A stretch of 64,000 nucleotides of DNA, taken from contig NZ_JAIVAM010000006.1 of assembly GCF_020171845.1 (NCBI RefSeq), positions 35,147 through 99,146 on the forward strand, in the 5' to 3' direction. Source of the stretch: Cytobacillus kochii (GTDB lineage Bacteria > Bacillota > Bacilli > Bacillales > Cytobacillaceae). Positions 1 through 12,100 of this stretch are shown here, one piece after another. Position numbers and translations under genes: made by a program. The first letter of the stretch is position 1; each line of letters starts with the position of its first letter. The notes under the pieces are model-generated. The model worked only from the letters and a program-made list of their open reading frames with translations, had not been told where the DNA came from and searched no databases.

Positions 1-3000
1 ACTTCTTCACTGATAAAATCTACTAACCCAAAAGCCTGCTGAACTCTTACGTTAAACCTACCCTGCTTTAATTCATGTGCTTCAATCATAGATAAATAGT
101 CTTCTGGAATTAAACGGCCATTTTCTATTCCATTTGGTTCTAGCTTAAATTGCGCTATCCTTTTAATGGGCTTCAATTGAATAGATCGTTGACGATCAAT
201 TTCGGTTAAACGTTCTTTACTCCTATCCTCCATTTCATCTATTTGTGCATAAGTTTGGTTAATCAAAGCACTGTTTTTACCCTCTACATTTTCTTCCTGG
301 TACTTCTTCAACCGTTCTTGCAAGGTTTCCATCTGATCCTCAAATGACTTTCTCAAGAAAACTCTTTTTCGATTGGCATAGTCTTCGCGCTTACGTTGAA
401 TTGACTTTAATAGTTTCCTAGCATGTTTAATCACATGGCGTTTAATATCCTGTTCTTCTATGTCATACGTATTTTTAACATCCAACGATTCATTAAAAAG
501 CATATAGGGTGACATTTGTATAAATTCATCGTTTACCCGTTTACCAGTTAACATTAACTTTTGCTCGAGCTCACGGCCATTACCGTCCACAATTGTCACT
601 TGATTTAGTTCTACTGTCATAGCTTCTGAAACCGATGCCTTCACTTCATAGAGTGGTAGTACAGCTTGTTGCAATTCTTTTGCTGTTAATTTCATTACTA
701 AATTAAATAACGGATTATCATTTTCTAGAATTGGTATTGAATCCGATACTTTAGATGAAGATAAGGCAAAACGAATGGAATCATCAAAGTTGAACATCAA
801 TTTCTGATCTCGCGCAAAATCACGAATGCGCTTAGGAAAACGGTCTATACGGGCAGTTTTGTTATCTGCTGAAATATTCAACCTCGTTCTTGTATTTTTT
901 AATCCATCAACTACAAAGTGTCCGTATAAACGATTAGGAATACTGTTTATCGAAACTCCATCAAATGAACGCTTGGCCCCAGGTAAATCAAAATTATCAT
1001 CTAATCGTTCACTCTGAGCCAGTTCTAATAGCCGTTTGTGTTCTTCCGATAATGTCTTTTCCATGTTGGCAATTATCTCATCTAAATCCTCACGACCTGT
1101 AATTGCTTGTTCCATTACCGAAGATAAATCTGCTTGGCGATCCTCAAGTACTTCACCTATAAAATCATAAACAAGGTCTTGTCCAAGGTCTTCACGCATT
1201 TGTTCCATCTTAGTAAGTAACCGTATTAATACGTCTCCTTCACGTGTATTTGTGGCAACAAGGTTAAATACAAAGACTTCATTTTTCTGTCCAATACGGT
1301 GAATACGCCCCATACGTTGTTCCAAACGATTAGGATTCCAAGGAATATCATAGTTAACCATTTGGTTACAAAATTGCAGGTTAATTGATTCTCCTCCAGC
1401 ATCTGTAGCAATCATGATTTGCACATCATTTCGAAACTTCTCAACTTCCTCTTGTCGTCTATCCATAGAAAAGTCACCAACAATCTTGGCTATCTCTGGA
1501 ACGTATGCTTTCAATTTCTTCTCAAGATAATTAAGTGTGTCTTTTGATTCAGTAAAAATTAAAATCTTCTCATTTTGTGCCAACAATCCACTTGCACCAA
1601 ACAGTGTCTTCTCTAGTTCAAGATACTTGCGCTCATTTTGGCTTTGCCTGATGACATTCGCCTTACGAATTAATTGATCCAGCATTTCAATCTCTACTTG
1701 TAATTCATCTAAATCTAGTTCTTCATATTCACCTTCAGCATATTCTTCAAGCAATTCCTGTTCTTCGAGTGAACTATCTTCATAGTCTTCATAATCCAAT
1801 GTCATCTGATTTACTTTTTGCCCTGTTTCTAATGCCTTCTGTAAGCTTTCTTTCCGACGTACAAGTGATAAATATATTGCTTCAACAGATGAACTTAATC
1901 GACGTTGTAATATCATCATTGCAAAAGCAACGTTTGGTTTATCATTCTGTTTTGCACGGTTAAAGTGATGTCTAACATATTCTGTGACAGATTCGTACAA
2001 ATCAGACTCTGCTGGACTCAAGTCAAACCCTAACGTTGTCGTTGTACGTTTAGGGAATAGGGGAGTACCATCAAAATTAACCATATTTTCCTTTAGTCGA
2101 CGGATAACATATGGATTACTTTTCTCTAGAATTGAATCACTTCTATTAAGTTGCGAGAAGATATCGTGATCGATCAAACTCATCAAATGACGAAAATTTT
2201 CTTTATCCCCCTTGTGAGGTGTTGCTGTCAATAGAAGAGCATGCTCCGTATGTCTTAACAAATTTTCACCTAGTTGGAACATCTTTGTCCGCTTCACTTT
2301 GCGTTTCTTTTGACCTACTGTATACGCAGCCATTTTATGAGCTTCATCAACTATGACTAAATCAAACTGAGAGTTAATAATCATGTTTTTTATATCTTCT
2401 CTAGATGCCCAGTACATCGACGCAATAACTTGCTGGTGCATATCAAACGGATTCAGTTCACCTGAAGCATCCAAATAAGAACGAGTAATGATTAAGAAGT
2501 CTTCATTAAACTTTTCCTTTAATTCTGTTTGCCACTGTTTCAATACAAGAGGTGGTACCAAAATCAACGTCTTTCGAATCATGTTCCGTGCCTTCAATTC
2601 ACGGATAAGCATACCCGACATAATCGTCTTACCTGCACCAGGATCATCAGCTAATAGATAACGGACTTGAGGCGCTTGTAGCATTTTGCTATAAACCGCT
2701 TCAATTTGGTGTGGTAAAGGAATCATATTTTTATTTCCTCGAGCCCGTGATTGTGAGTATTCTTTCTCCGTTCGTAACACATGATATTGTAAGTAATGTT
2801 GGAATCTATCTCTCAATTGATCTGAAGCATCTTCATCAGAATAACGTTCAACTTCTTGTAATTGATGTTTCTCAAGGTAGTTTTCAAAGAATTGATTAGA
2901 CTCTCGCCCAACAGCCTCTACTAAATATAAATCATCATCTATGCTTTCAACATGTTTAATTTGAACGGCTTCTGGCCAAAAAGATGCACCGACAATTTCT

Positions 3001-3014
3001 CCTTTTTTAAGCAA
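1..3014 (-). CDS. SNF2/HepA-type DEAD/DEAH helicase of the BREX locus (BrxHII/DrmD-like), C-terminus cut by window edge
   Basis: An open frame of about 1,004 codons starts at a TTG (3014) about 8 nt after a GGGGGTG ribosome site and is still open at the left edge. Visible helicase motifs: Walker A LADDPGAGKT (about residue 118), DEAH (about 216), LLTATPHKG (about 253), and in the second RecA lobe an ATDAGGESINLQ segment and a QRMGRIHRIGQ segment (motif VI). A long charged coiled-coil region follows towards the C-terminus. The DDPGAGKT form of motif I is typical of the SNF2-like helicases of DISARM (DrmD) and of type 3/5 BREX (BrxHII). It lies 28 nt downstream of pglZ, so it is probably the last or next-to-last gene of the BREX operon. 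Expected role: ATP-driven DNA or protein-DNA translocase in phage restriction; this is inferred from family and context. Confidence 0.85.
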   Translation of the reverse strand, partial: MLKKGEIVGASFWPEAVQIKHVESIDDDLYLVEAVGRESNQFFENYLEKHQLQEVERYSDEDASDQLRDRFQHYLQYHVLRTEKEYSQSRARGNKNMIPLPHQIEAVYSKMLQAPQVRYLLADDPGAGKTIMSGMLIRELKARNMIRKTLILVPPLVLKQWQTELKEKFNEDFLIITRSYLDASGELNPFDMHQQVIASMYWASREDIKNMIINSQFDLVIVDEAHKMAAYTVGQKKRKVKRTKMFQLGENLLRHTEHALLLTATPHKGDKENFRHLMSLIDHDIFSQLNRSDSILEKSNPYVIRRLKENMVNFDGTPLFPKRTTTTLGFDLSPAESDLYESVTEYVRHHFNRAKQNDKPNVAFAMMILQRRLSSSVEAIYLSLVRRKESLQKALETGQKVNQMTLDYEDYEDSSLEEQELLEEYAEGEYEELDLDELQVEIEMLDQLIRKANVIRQSQNERKYLELEKTLFGASGLLAQNEKILIFTESKDTLNYLEKKLKAYVPEIAKIVGDFSMDRRQEEVEKFRNDVQIMIATDAGGESINLQFCNQMVNYDIPWNPNRLEQRMGRIHRIGQKNEVFVFNLVATNTREGDVLIRLLTKMEQMREDLGQDLVYDFIGEVLEDRQADLSSVMEQAITGREDLDEIIANMEKTLSEEHKRLLELAQSERLDDNFDLPGAKRSFDGVSINSIPNRLYGHFVVDGLKNTRTRLNISADNKTARIDRFPKRIRDFARDQKLMFNFDDSIRFALSSSKVSDSIPILENDNPLFNLVMKLTAKELQQAVLPLYEVKASVSEAMTVELNQVTIVDGNGRELEQKLMLTGKRVNDEFIQMSPYMLFNESLDVKNTYDIEEQDIKRHVIKHARKLLKSIQRKREDYANRKRVFLRKSFEDQMETLQERLKKYQEENVEGKNSALINQTYAQIDEMEDRSKERLTEIDRQRSIQLKPIKRIAQFKLEPNGIENGRLIPEDYLSMIEAHELKQGRFNVRVQQAFGLVDFISEE

Positions 3015-3042
3015 AAAGTAACACCCCCATTTCCCTTTCAAC

Positions 3043-5541
3043 TTAATATAATGCTTCATATAATCGTAAGGTAAATTCCTCTTCCAGATAGACTTCTTTA
3101 CCTTTCTTAGTCACAGTCTCTACTCTTAAAATACATGACTCACCTATCTTGTAATGCTTTTCGACTAAATTAAATATTACTTGCCTATTACGGTCGCGAT
3201 TTTCTCCCTTTAAATCAAATACGAGTTCTACTTCATTAGAGATTCGTTCCTCACCTTGGTAAAAAGCTATATTTACTTTTCGTGAAGTATAGTTGTCTGC
3301 AATACTTTGCTCTTGATAGAAAGAAACCGGAATACGGTAATTTGTAATCACTTTATTAATCATTGCAACTGCAATATCAACAGGTTTTCCTGCTTCAATA
3401 CGACGGTAATCTATTAATGGGACAACCGCTTCCTGTGGTAAGGCACCACCATGAATAAACTGAAGGCCTCCACCAGTTTTAAATCTATTAATACTTTTTG
3501 CCAAAACAACATCAGCATTTTGTATCGGCGTTTGTCGTTCCGTTAATTTAATCGAACCTTCTGGAACTGATAAATTATGCCCTATAGCAAAACGACGATT
3601 ATGATCCATAACTTGTCCCTCAACAGCTGGTATCTTGCCATGGTTTTCAATTTGTTTAAATTGGAATAAAAATCCATGATCTGCTGTGATAAAAATACGT
3701 TTCGCTTGAAGACGTGATAATCGATCAACCGCATACTCTAAATCTGAAATCGCTTGGTGTACTGCTCTATAAGTCTCGCGTTCTGACTTTGCAGAATCCC
3801 CAAGAGCATCGATGTGATCATGATATAAATACACTAATCTTTTACCTTTCAACACTTGGTCAACTTCACTTGTTTTCATATCCAAAAGTTCCTTTAACTT
3901 TAACATTTCAGAATGTGGCTCCACTGACTCTAAAATGCGACGTCGATTATCGAGGCCTTTCGTTGATTGTCCGTCAGCCAAGATACCTTTCTTTTCATCT
4001 GCTGTAAGTTCTTTATGAGGCAATAGAGATGCCATCCCTAATTGCGTATACGTTGGATAACTTGCTACCATAGGATTAATACTTGATTTTCCGTTTTCTC
4101 GTTCTTTTAATTTTTCATAAAGTTCATATGCAGCCTCATAACGCAAAGCATCCGATATAATAACGAATACCCTTGTTTGTTCTTTTTCCAAAATAGGGTG
4201 AATTAACTTAGAAAAGAATGTTCGTTGAGGCATTAGTTTGGATACATATCCATCTTGCAACCTAAAATTCATTTCCTCTGATATTCTACGAAGATATTCA
4301 TTTTCGTACCAATTTGTTAAGTAATTAGCAATTTCTTCAAGCATTTCTTTCGCATCAAGGCGTGTATAATGATGCATAAAATGACGATAGGCATAATCGA
4401 TCTCATATAGATGTTTTGTATAATTTTCATAAAAATCTTCATGTTGATGGATACGATTAACAACAGGTCTGAGCTTCTCAATCCGAATTACATCAAATAG
4501 AGTTTCATAAAGTGTTTTTAGTTTACCTTTTGATCCCCAATACGTATGTAAACGTTGCTCAATTAAAGATAGCCGTTCATCTACATGAATTGTTTGATGA
4601 ATCAATTCATCGATGCATTTTTCAATGATCAGTACATCGACAACCGGGAAAGTTTCAACTAACTGGTAGTTTTCTATATCGCGCTTTAATAACACATCTC
4701 TTACTTGATGGACTTTTTCCCATTCTTTAATATGTTCTTCAAATACTTCTCCATCGTGTTGTAACCACTCTTCGACAAATAATGCGCAGATGTTAGGTGA
4801 TGAGGATGCCCATTTAGTATCCCAATCCTCAACAATAAAGCCTGCATTCTGCCGGAAGTGTTGATAAATAAGAACATTTAAGAGTTGTAATAAAGGTTCA
4901 TTATCCCTTTCTAGAGAAACACCAAAATGGCGACCAATAAATTCTAAAGTTCGCTCTAGTGAATAGTTACGTTCTAATCGGTTAAATAACTCATTTTCTC
5001 CCATATGTATCACACTTAAAAGCAGTTGACGTACAATCATACGTATATCGGGTACAGAGGCCTTCACTAAAACAGCCATCATACTTAGCTCGAACTGGTA
5101 GTTATCGGTATCCTTAGGCAATATTTTGCTTAGTCGACTTTTCCGATCTTTACTATCAAAGAACAAAGGATATTGTTCCATTATTGGACGTAATACCTGA
5201 TCTGATACTTGTAATGTTTCTGATAACATTGCAGTTTCATCAGCTTTAAATTCAGTACCGTATGACAATATATCTAATAGCATGTTATCTTTATCGTTTG
5301 GTTTCGCTTCATCGGAATAAATTAAAAATGACTCTGTTGGTCGTTGAAGTTCAATCTCTACTTTTAACTGGAAAAAATTATGCTTGGTTAATTGTCTTAT
5401 CTCAATGTCAATGTCGTTGAACTGTTCCTTTAGTTTCTCAACACTGACTTGTGATTGAGGGTCATACCAAAAAACAATTGATCGTTCTTTTATATTCTTC
5501 TCTTGTTGTATCCTCTCTTTTAGCCTTTCAATGACATTCAC
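3043..5541 (-). CDS. pglZ: BREX PglZ phosphatase-domain protein
   Basis: 832 aa from a GTG start at 5541, which sits 7 nt after AGAGGTGG; the frame also opens at 5550, inside that ribosome site. The C-terminal half carries the PglZ (alkaline phosphatase superfamily) domain: VFVIISDALRYEAAYEL (metal-binding Asp, about residue 450) and KRIFITADHGFLFQ (Asp-His pair, about residue 625). The N-terminal half is helical with no recognised motif. PglZ is the signature protein of BREX/Pgl phage-defence systems and is needed for both host methylation and phage exclusion. Its biochemical role was long uncertain; metal-dependent nuclease or phosphodiesterase activity is considered. It lies between pglX (51-nt gap) and the SNF2 helicase in one leftward operon. 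Confidence 0.93.
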   Translation of the reverse strand: MNVIERLKERIQQEKNIKERSIVFWYDPQSQVSVEKLKEQFNDIDIEIRQLTKHNFFQLKVEIELQRPTESFLIYSDEAKPNDKDNMLLDILSYGTEFKADETAMLSETLQVSDQVLRPIMEQYPLFFDSKDRKSRLSKILPKDTDNYQFELSMMAVLVKASVPDIRMIVRQLLLSVIHMGENELFNRLERNYSLERTLEFIGRHFGVSLERDNEPLLQLLNVLIYQHFRQNAGFIVEDWDTKWASSSPNICALFVEEWLQHDGEVFEEHIKEWEKVHQVRDVLLKRDIENYQLVETFPVVDVLIIEKCIDELIHQTIHVDERLSLIEQRLHTYWGSKGKLKTLYETLFDVIRIEKLRPVVNRIHQHEDFYENYTKHLYEIDYAYRHFMHHYTRLDAKEMLEEIANYLTNWYENEYLRRISEEMNFRLQDGYVSKLMPQRTFFSKLIHPILEKEQTRVFVIISDALRYEAAYELYEKLKERENGKSSINPMVASYPTYTQLGMASLLPHKELTADEKKGILADGQSTKGLDNRRRILESVEPHSEMLKLKELLDMKTSEVDQVLKGKRLVYLYHDHIDALGDSAKSERETYRAVHQAISDLEYAVDRLSRLQAKRIFITADHGFLFQFKQIENHGKIPAVEGQVMDHNRRFAIGHNLSVPEGSIKLTERQTPIQNADVVLAKSINRFKTGGGLQFIHGGALPQEAVVPLIDYRRIEAGKPVDIAVAMINKVITNYRIPVSFYQEQSIADNYTSRKVNIAFYQGEERISNEVELVFDLKGENRDRNRQVIFNLVEKHYKIGESCILRVETVTKKGKEVYLEEEFTLRLYEALY

Positions 5542-5592
5542 GGATTCCACCTCTTTATGTAAAGAGAAAGAGGAGAATGACCCCTCTTTCAG

Positions 5593-8500
5593 TTATTTGA
5601 TCTTTGCAAGTACATTTCCAAATTGTGCGTAGTTAACTTTAACACCATCATCTAAATTAATATTAATTTGCTTATTGGCGTAGGTAGCTAATTTCTTATC
5701 AAACTCTTGTAATTCCTCGATCTTCTTCTGATAAGCTGATTTAGATTTTTCAAGGATGCGCTTATCACTTGCCGATAGGCTTGGATTTACTAAACGTGTA
5801 TCAATCATATCTATTTCATTTTGGTATTTTGAATGAATTTCTTGTAAGTGTTCAAATCTAATGATTGCCATTGTATCTGACTGATATCGATGCATATAAA
5901 TAAGCGTGCGTAACCCTTTTTGCTTTCCAGAGTCGACTAACCAGTAAATTGGTTGTTTTTGATATGTTTTACAATGGTCGTTGAAAAATTCATCTAAGAA
6001 GTATCTTCGTAGACGTTCTTCTGTAGATTCATTTTTCTTTAATTTGAGCGATTCAGCTAACCACTGCATATTTACGTCAACTGCATCTGGGCTAAAGGCT
6101 ACAGATAAAAACTCTCTAAGCCTAGAAATAATATCATCTTCAAAATAATGATCATCAGTTAATAGAATTAAACCATTATTATTTGGTTTGAATTTAGAAT
6201 ATTTGGATTCATCAAATCTACCACCTGCATATGAAAGGCCGTCAACATATAAGGAATATCGTCCCATAACACATCCAATGAAGTAAGATAAGAAAGACTT
6301 AACATCTCTTTCCCGATCTTTTAATAGCAGTGTAACTTCTTCTTTTTCTACCTTATTATTTAGTTCTTCTTCTAAACCATATATTTCAATAAATATCTTA
6401 TTTATTTCTTCTTCATTTTCTTTAACTGTTAAGAATCTTTCTTGTAAAATCCCTTCATGTCTTGAGTATATTCCTTCTAAAGAGTTAGTTCTTTCATTTA
6501 ATTTAATGAAAGGATGTGATTTATAATCTGGGGATATTTCCATCATATCCCAATCGTTATTCGAGAGATTTATATTCTCAATAACCAAGTTATTTATTTT
6601 TTCCTTTAATTTTGAAGGAACTTCTATAAGAGGTAATCGTTGAATATCAATATTTTGATAATCTGATGTTCCACTAAACATATCTAAAAAATATCCAACT
6701 GGTTTAGAATTTAAATATCCAAGTACATATAAAAAATCGTTTTCCTCAGTAAATAATGCGGGGCCTTTTTTATCAAATAACCCTCTAGGCTCTAGTAACC
6801 TGGCAGAGAATTTACCATTTGTGGTTGCAGTCCACGTTATTCCTTTTCTAAATCTAAACTCTTCTGACAAGAGATTAGATGTTTTATTTTTTCTATAAAA
6901 ATCAATAGCTTCTTTACTCCAGTCAACAATTAGTTGGTTATTACCAAACCACCTACGAAAGTTCCCTCCTTTTGCATAGGAAATCCATTTATTACCGATC
7001 TCCTCTACACTAACTTCCCAATGAAACCTTAAAAACTTTTCATTATTCGCTGTTATATGTTGACTTCCCGTAATCTCTATACCTGCTGATAGTGAAGGAT
7101 TGTTATAAAAAACGTTTAACGTTTTATCACCAATCCAGTAAGTTATAGGCGAACCCTTAATCCCTTTAAACTTACTATAATCTGTAATACTGTATCTTTG
7201 GTTCACATTTGGAAAGTTTAACGGAACACCATTCTCGTCAATTTCATTATAACGAATACATTGATATACACCTTTATAATTTTCGTTAACACTATTTCTT
7301 AATGTAAATGCAACCGCTCCGAAGTTAATACCTAAACTAGTTTTTCCTCTTCCCTCATAGGGCATATGAACTGCATTTTCTAATATATAATTACCTAATA
7401 CCTTTTTTCTTAATTTCTCATATTTAGTTAGGAACATCCATGATTCCATTGTAATCATAGCTGCAAAACCATTATCTTTAATTAAGCTTGATATTCTTTC
7501 CATAAAAACAGCAAACATGTCACTTTTTGAATCCTTGAAATTTTTCTCTAAATATTTTTTTAACGAGGGGTTCATCCCACGCGAACCCATGTATGGAGGA
7601 TTTGTAATTACTATATCGAATGTTGTTGAAAGGATTTTTGCCTGCTTTAAAATGTGAATAAAATATTCTTTCTGCTCGTAGGTTTCATAATCTTCAATTG
7701 AGAGTTGTTTTTCGTTTGACTCCATTCTCTGAAAACGATCAATATATTTATTAAAATCTATATCTGGTACACTTAAAATTGATCCGAAATTTTTAGCATT
7801 AATAAATATATTATAAATACTTAATAACTCTTCTTTTTCACTACTATTTTTAGCAATTAAATCCACCATTGCATTTATTTCTAAGTTATCAGATTCAGAA
7901 ATAGCGTAAATATTTAAGTTTATTTCATCCTTAAGAATCCTTCTACTTTTTTCTCTAGCTTTTATTAACAAAGCAAAGGATGCTAATTGGGCAGCTCTCG
8001 GATCTATATCTAAGCCATATAAATTCTTTTCTAGTATGAGTTTAGGTATGTCACGTTTTGGATAACCGTTCTCTTCATACATCTTATAAAGTATCTCAAA
8101 AGCATAGACTAAGATATGACCAGAACCTACACAAGGATCAATTATAGTTATTTCTTCAATATTAATAGTGTTATAACGATTTTTTTTATTTTCTTCAGTT
8201 ACTTCAGTATATTGCTTGGCAGATTCCACAAAGTACGACATCGATTCCACTATTTTTGTTTCTGGATTTGTTTCTATCCAAAGTTTGCCTAAAGAATTCT
8301 CTACCATATACTTTACTATCCATTGAGGAGTAAATAACTGGGTTACGGCTGGAATTTCATTTTTTTCAACTTTTTTATTTTTCTTTAATTTGGCAAAAAC
8401 TTGATTCTTAGGTTCTGAAATATAATATTGGTAAATCCAGCCTATTACCTCTACTTCACTGAAACTTTTAGTCAATTCATCATTACTGACTAGTTTTCTA

Positions 8501-9063
8501 ATTAAAAACTCACTATCTAACAAATAATCCGGAAGTAATAACTCTGTATAGTCATTTATTTTCTCAAATAACGTAGGTAAACTGTCATTTAAACTATTGC
8601 ATTGAGCAACAAACAATGCACGATAAGCTTGTTCATTTTCACCTTTCTGTAACCACTCTTTTATCTGTTGATGTTTCACATCTATGTTCATCGTTTCATA
8701 TTGAAGTAAAATATCTGGTTCGTTTTTACCTGAACTACTCGATAAAACATTTACTCGGTCTGGTAAATAATTGTTCACTTCCATATAACGAATCGCAATG
8801 ATTCGGTTAAACCATGTGTAAGCAACTTCTTCAATAAGCTGATCATAACCAGCAGTTTTTAAGCGTTGTTGTAACGTATGAAAAGCATGTTTTCTTTCAA
8901 TTGGATAAGGGTTATCATTTACAAATAATTGACCATAGTTTTCTTCAATCTTTAATTCCTGATTATCCATGGTAATACCGTATTGTTCAGCTTTTAATGA
9001 GACTTTGGCCATTAGCTCTCGTCTAGATTCTACAGCATATTTCTTTAGCTCTGCCTTATTCAT
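5593..9063 (-). CDS. pglX: BREX adenine-specific DNA methyltransferase PglX
   Basis: 1,156 aa, started by ATG after GAGGAGTG. The methyltransferase core has the AdoMet-binding motif IIDPCVGSGHILVYAFE (about residue 310) and the catalytic N6-adenine motif IVITNPPYMGSRG (about residue 490). A long C-terminal part follows, which in the family reads the target sequence. Length and architecture fit type 1 BREX PglX (about 1,150-1,200 aa). It methylates one strand of a non-palindromic asymmetric site, marking host DNA, and is also required for defence. It sits between brxC and pglZ, the standard BREX order. The gene is markedly AT-rich, especially in its middle, compared with the chromosomal backbone, as expected of acquired DNA. 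No frameshift or phase-variable tract is seen. Confidence 0.94.
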   Translation of the reverse strand: MNKAELKKYAVESRRELMAKVSLKAEQYGITMDNQELKIEENYGQLFVNDNPYPIERKHAFHTLQQRLKTAGYDQLIEEVAYTWFNRIIAIRYMEVNNYLPDRVNVLSSSSGKNEPDILLQYETMNIDVKHQQIKEWLQKGENEQAYRALFVAQCNSLNDSLPTLFEKINDYTELLLPDYLLDSEFLIRKLVSNDELTKSFSEVEVIGWIYQYYISEPKNQVFAKLKKNKKVEKNEIPAVTQLFTPQWIVKYMVENSLGKLWIETNPETKIVESMSYFVESAKQYTEVTEENKKNRYNTINIEEITIIDPCVGSGHILVYAFEILYKMYEENGYPKRDIPKLILEKNLYGLDIDPRAAQLASFALLIKAREKSRRILKDEINLNIYAISESDNLEINAMVDLIAKNSSEKEELLSIYNIFINAKNFGSILSVPDIDFNKYIDRFQRMESNEKQLSIEDYETYEQKEYFIHILKQAKILSTTFDIVITNPPYMGSRGMNPSLKKYLEKNFKDSKSDMFAVFMERISSLIKDNGFAAMITMESWMFLTKYEKLRKKVLGNYILENAVHMPYEGRGKTSLGINFGAVAFTLRNSVNENYKGVYQCIRYNEIDENGVPLNFPNVNQRYSITDYSKFKGIKGSPITYWIGDKTLNVFYNNPSLSAGIEITGSQHITANNEKFLRFHWEVSVEEIGNKWISYAKGGNFRRWFGNNQLIVDWSKEAIDFYRKNKTSNLLSEEFRFRKGITWTATTNGKFSARLLEPRGLFDKKGPALFTEENDFLYVLGYLNSKPVGYFLDMFSGTSDYQNIDIQRLPLIEVPSKLKEKINNLVIENINLSNNDWDMMEISPDYKSHPFIKLNERTNSLEGIYSRHEGILQERFLTVKENEEEINKIFIEIYGLEEELNNKVEKEEVTLLLKDRERDVKSFLSYFIGCVMGRYSLYVDGLSYAGGRFDESKYSKFKPNNNGLILLTDDHYFEDDIISRLREFLSVAFSPDAVDVNMQWLAESLKLKKNESTEERLRRYFLDEFFNDHCKTYQKQPIYWLVDSGKQKGLRTLIYMHRYQSDTMAIIRFEHLQEIHSKYQNEIDMIDTRLVNPSLSASDKRILEKSKSAYQKKIEELQEFDKKLATYANKQININLDDGVKVNYAQFGNVLAKIK

Positions 9064-9110
9064 TGTTTCACTCCTCAGTAGAGGAGCAGATTATTTATCT
9101 GCCCCACGAT

Positions 9111-12100
9111 CTATACTTTAATAAAATAGTATGTTTGTAGCTCTTTTATTAAACTTTTCTTCAATGATTCGATAGCACGCTCTAAGTCCTCTTCAGATTC
9201 AATCATATCCATATGAGTAAAGAAGGAATTATATAATTCTTGTTCTGTTATTTTCTTTGGTTGTCTTTTAACGATATCTGAGTAATCTATTAAATCGTTA
9301 AGCATCTGGCGTGCTCTTATTTTTGTTGCTTCGAAAAGCTCATTAAGCTGTTGTTGATTAATTCGAGCGCTAGATATACGTTCACTTTTTTTGATTTTCT
9401 CATGAAGCTGAGTTGCTTGATTTTTTCGTGATTGTATATATTCTTCAATGCTTTCATATTGGTTATATTGATCGATTAGGTTTTCAAGTTTAATAAATAT
9501 TTTTTCGGATTGAACCATTACAGCCTGTTTTTGTTTGTTCGTTTCTTCCTGAATTATATTCTTTAAAACATCTGTTAACTTCGGCAATTGACTTATTTCT
9601 TTAGTTGGTTCTTCCTGTAATAAAATTTGTTTTATACGTTGAGCGGTTTCTTCTAACTCTTCATTATGAATAATTTCTAAGTCTTGCTTATAGTCATTCA
9701 AAGCCTGAACCGCTTCATCAAATTTAGTTATAGGATTTCCCTCATAGAATCCCTGGAGCGTTTCTAAAATGTCATACCAATTTTCTATATCATCTTCATA
9801 TTGAATAAACGCACGGCAGAATTGTTCAGGATCACGAATAGAAAGTAATTTTTGCGTATCATTCACAACTGTTCTTATGTCGCTTTCACCTGGGTAAGGA
9901 TAATCGCTTCTTGAATCTTGTTGACGTCTTCTTTCTCGAATCTTTTCAATCGGTTGTAAAAATTCTTCCTCAACCTTTTTACGTATAACTTCTTCATAAG
10001 CATCATAGGTATCATACGCTTGTGCATTAGAAAAGAAATCACGGACTAAGGCTATAAGCTCATGTTTAACTTGATGATCCATCTCAACGATTGGTAATAG
10101 CAGTATACGATCACGTTCAGAAACCTTTTCTAATCGGTCATAGAATTGATTAGAGTTAGGATTAAATGATTCACCAGCATAAGTGAAGCGAACTTTTCCG
10201 GCATTCATTAATCCCATTAAAATACCAATAGTATCTTGTTCCTCCCATCCAAAAGGAACTGCCTTATATTTTTGTACGACTTCTTTTAATGTCCGTTGGT
10301 CATGAGAACGTTCTAGCTCCTCTATGAAATGCTTTACCTCATCAATTGCATTTTTGTTTAAGTCACTAAATAGACTTTGTTGACCTAGATTCTCAGCAAC
10401 TTGCATCCATTCTTTTTTACTATTTTTAAATGATATAGGCTCCTCAATGTAATGAAACTTTGTAAATGTGTTACGAATCAGCATGTCCATGGCTTGATTC
10501 ACTTTACTCTCAAATGTCCCACTAAAGTCGCGATGTTGTCCTTGGATATAAAATTCAGCATTCTCACAAGCCTTACTTAATAACTCTTCTGCTTTGTCTG
10601 CATACTCATCAACTTCAGCAATTTTGGCCTCATAAATCCTTTTTTGCTGCCTACTAGTTGTGCCTGACTGTTTTCGGCGCACATAGCTCTCCACTTGTTG
10701 AATATAGGCTAAAGCACCTTCTGCTTCGGCGACCAGGTCTTTATTTAAAAGAATGATTAAGTGACCAGAGTTAGCTTGTAAAGCTGCCTCTGAATCTGTC
10801 ATGCCTTCAGAAAAAACTTGCATCGTTAATTCATGATTCATCTGACCCTTCACGTAATTATCAAATCGTTTATTGTAATCAAAGTGTTTAGATTGATCTT
10901 TATACTTATATTCATACTTGATATTGCTATACATTGACCTAAAGAAAAGATCACCCAAATCCTTTTTTACAGCTGTACTATTATAATCTTCTCCTTTAAT
11001 TTCACGGTTAATTTCCTGTTCTTCATCTGATAAAAATGAATAAGAACCGTCAGCATGTTGTTCGATAAACATTGCCATTTGGAGTCTATTCAATGACTTT
11101 TTTATACGGTATTCTAGAGGCTGACGTTCATCATAAACTGTCTCAACCATAAGTGTTGCAATATTATTAGGTGTAGATTTTATATCATCAATCCCTTTGA
11201 TTAGATAGAGCACTTGTAATACCTTTACATCGTATTCTTCTAAACCCTCATTATTTCTAGCTCGATCCTGGGCTCTTGATATCGTACTTGTAATCGATGA
11301 CTCCAAATAATCACGAATAGATGGATAAAATTCTGCCATAGTTACCATATTATCGACTTTTTCCTCAGCATTTAATTGTGCTGCTTCCTGAAATGCCTTA
11401 AGTAATGAACGCTCACCACGTGAAGTGTGCTGTCCACCTTCCCCTAGATTACGGATCTTAGTAAAGATTTTTTGTAATAACTCAATTTGATATGGAACAA
11501 ATGGATAGAACTCTACAAACTCATCAATTGAACGATAGCCTGAACGCAACTGTGTATTCTGCTTATCAAACGCTAAACGATTATGAATTAATTTACCTTC
11601 TTGATCATGAATCGTTTTTAATGTATCTGCACCTATATCTTCTTTTTCTAATAGACGTTTTTTGATAACTTCATCTGTATTTGCACTAGATAAGTTAATT
11701 TTGGTTTCAAATCTTCCCTGGATTTTTGAGAAGTCTTTCGTACTATCAAGGTCTGAAACCGTTGCTTCTAGCTTTTCTTGTGAAGTTACTATCACCCAGG
11801 CTTGACCATGGCATAAGTCACCCAATCTTTCAGTTATTGTTTGTAGATTTAGCATCAAGTTAGTATTATTACCAACGTATTGGCCAACCTCATCAGCCAG
11901 GAAAACGATTCTATAATCTGGGCCTTGTTTTTTACAATAATCAGCTATCAACTGGGCAACTGAGTCTGCATCAATAGAAAACCACTCACGACTCATAATA
12001 AAGAAACTCTCTGCAGTATCCGCATCATAACCAACTGTTTCTAATGCCTGAATAACCTTTTTTTTTCTAAGTTTAATTTTCAAACGGAACTCTTCCCATG

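Noticed and set aside
3714..4007. Plus-strand frames inside pglZ, walK, gdpP, dnaB and other large genes
   Set aside because: They are antisense shadows without ribosome sites or family resemblance.
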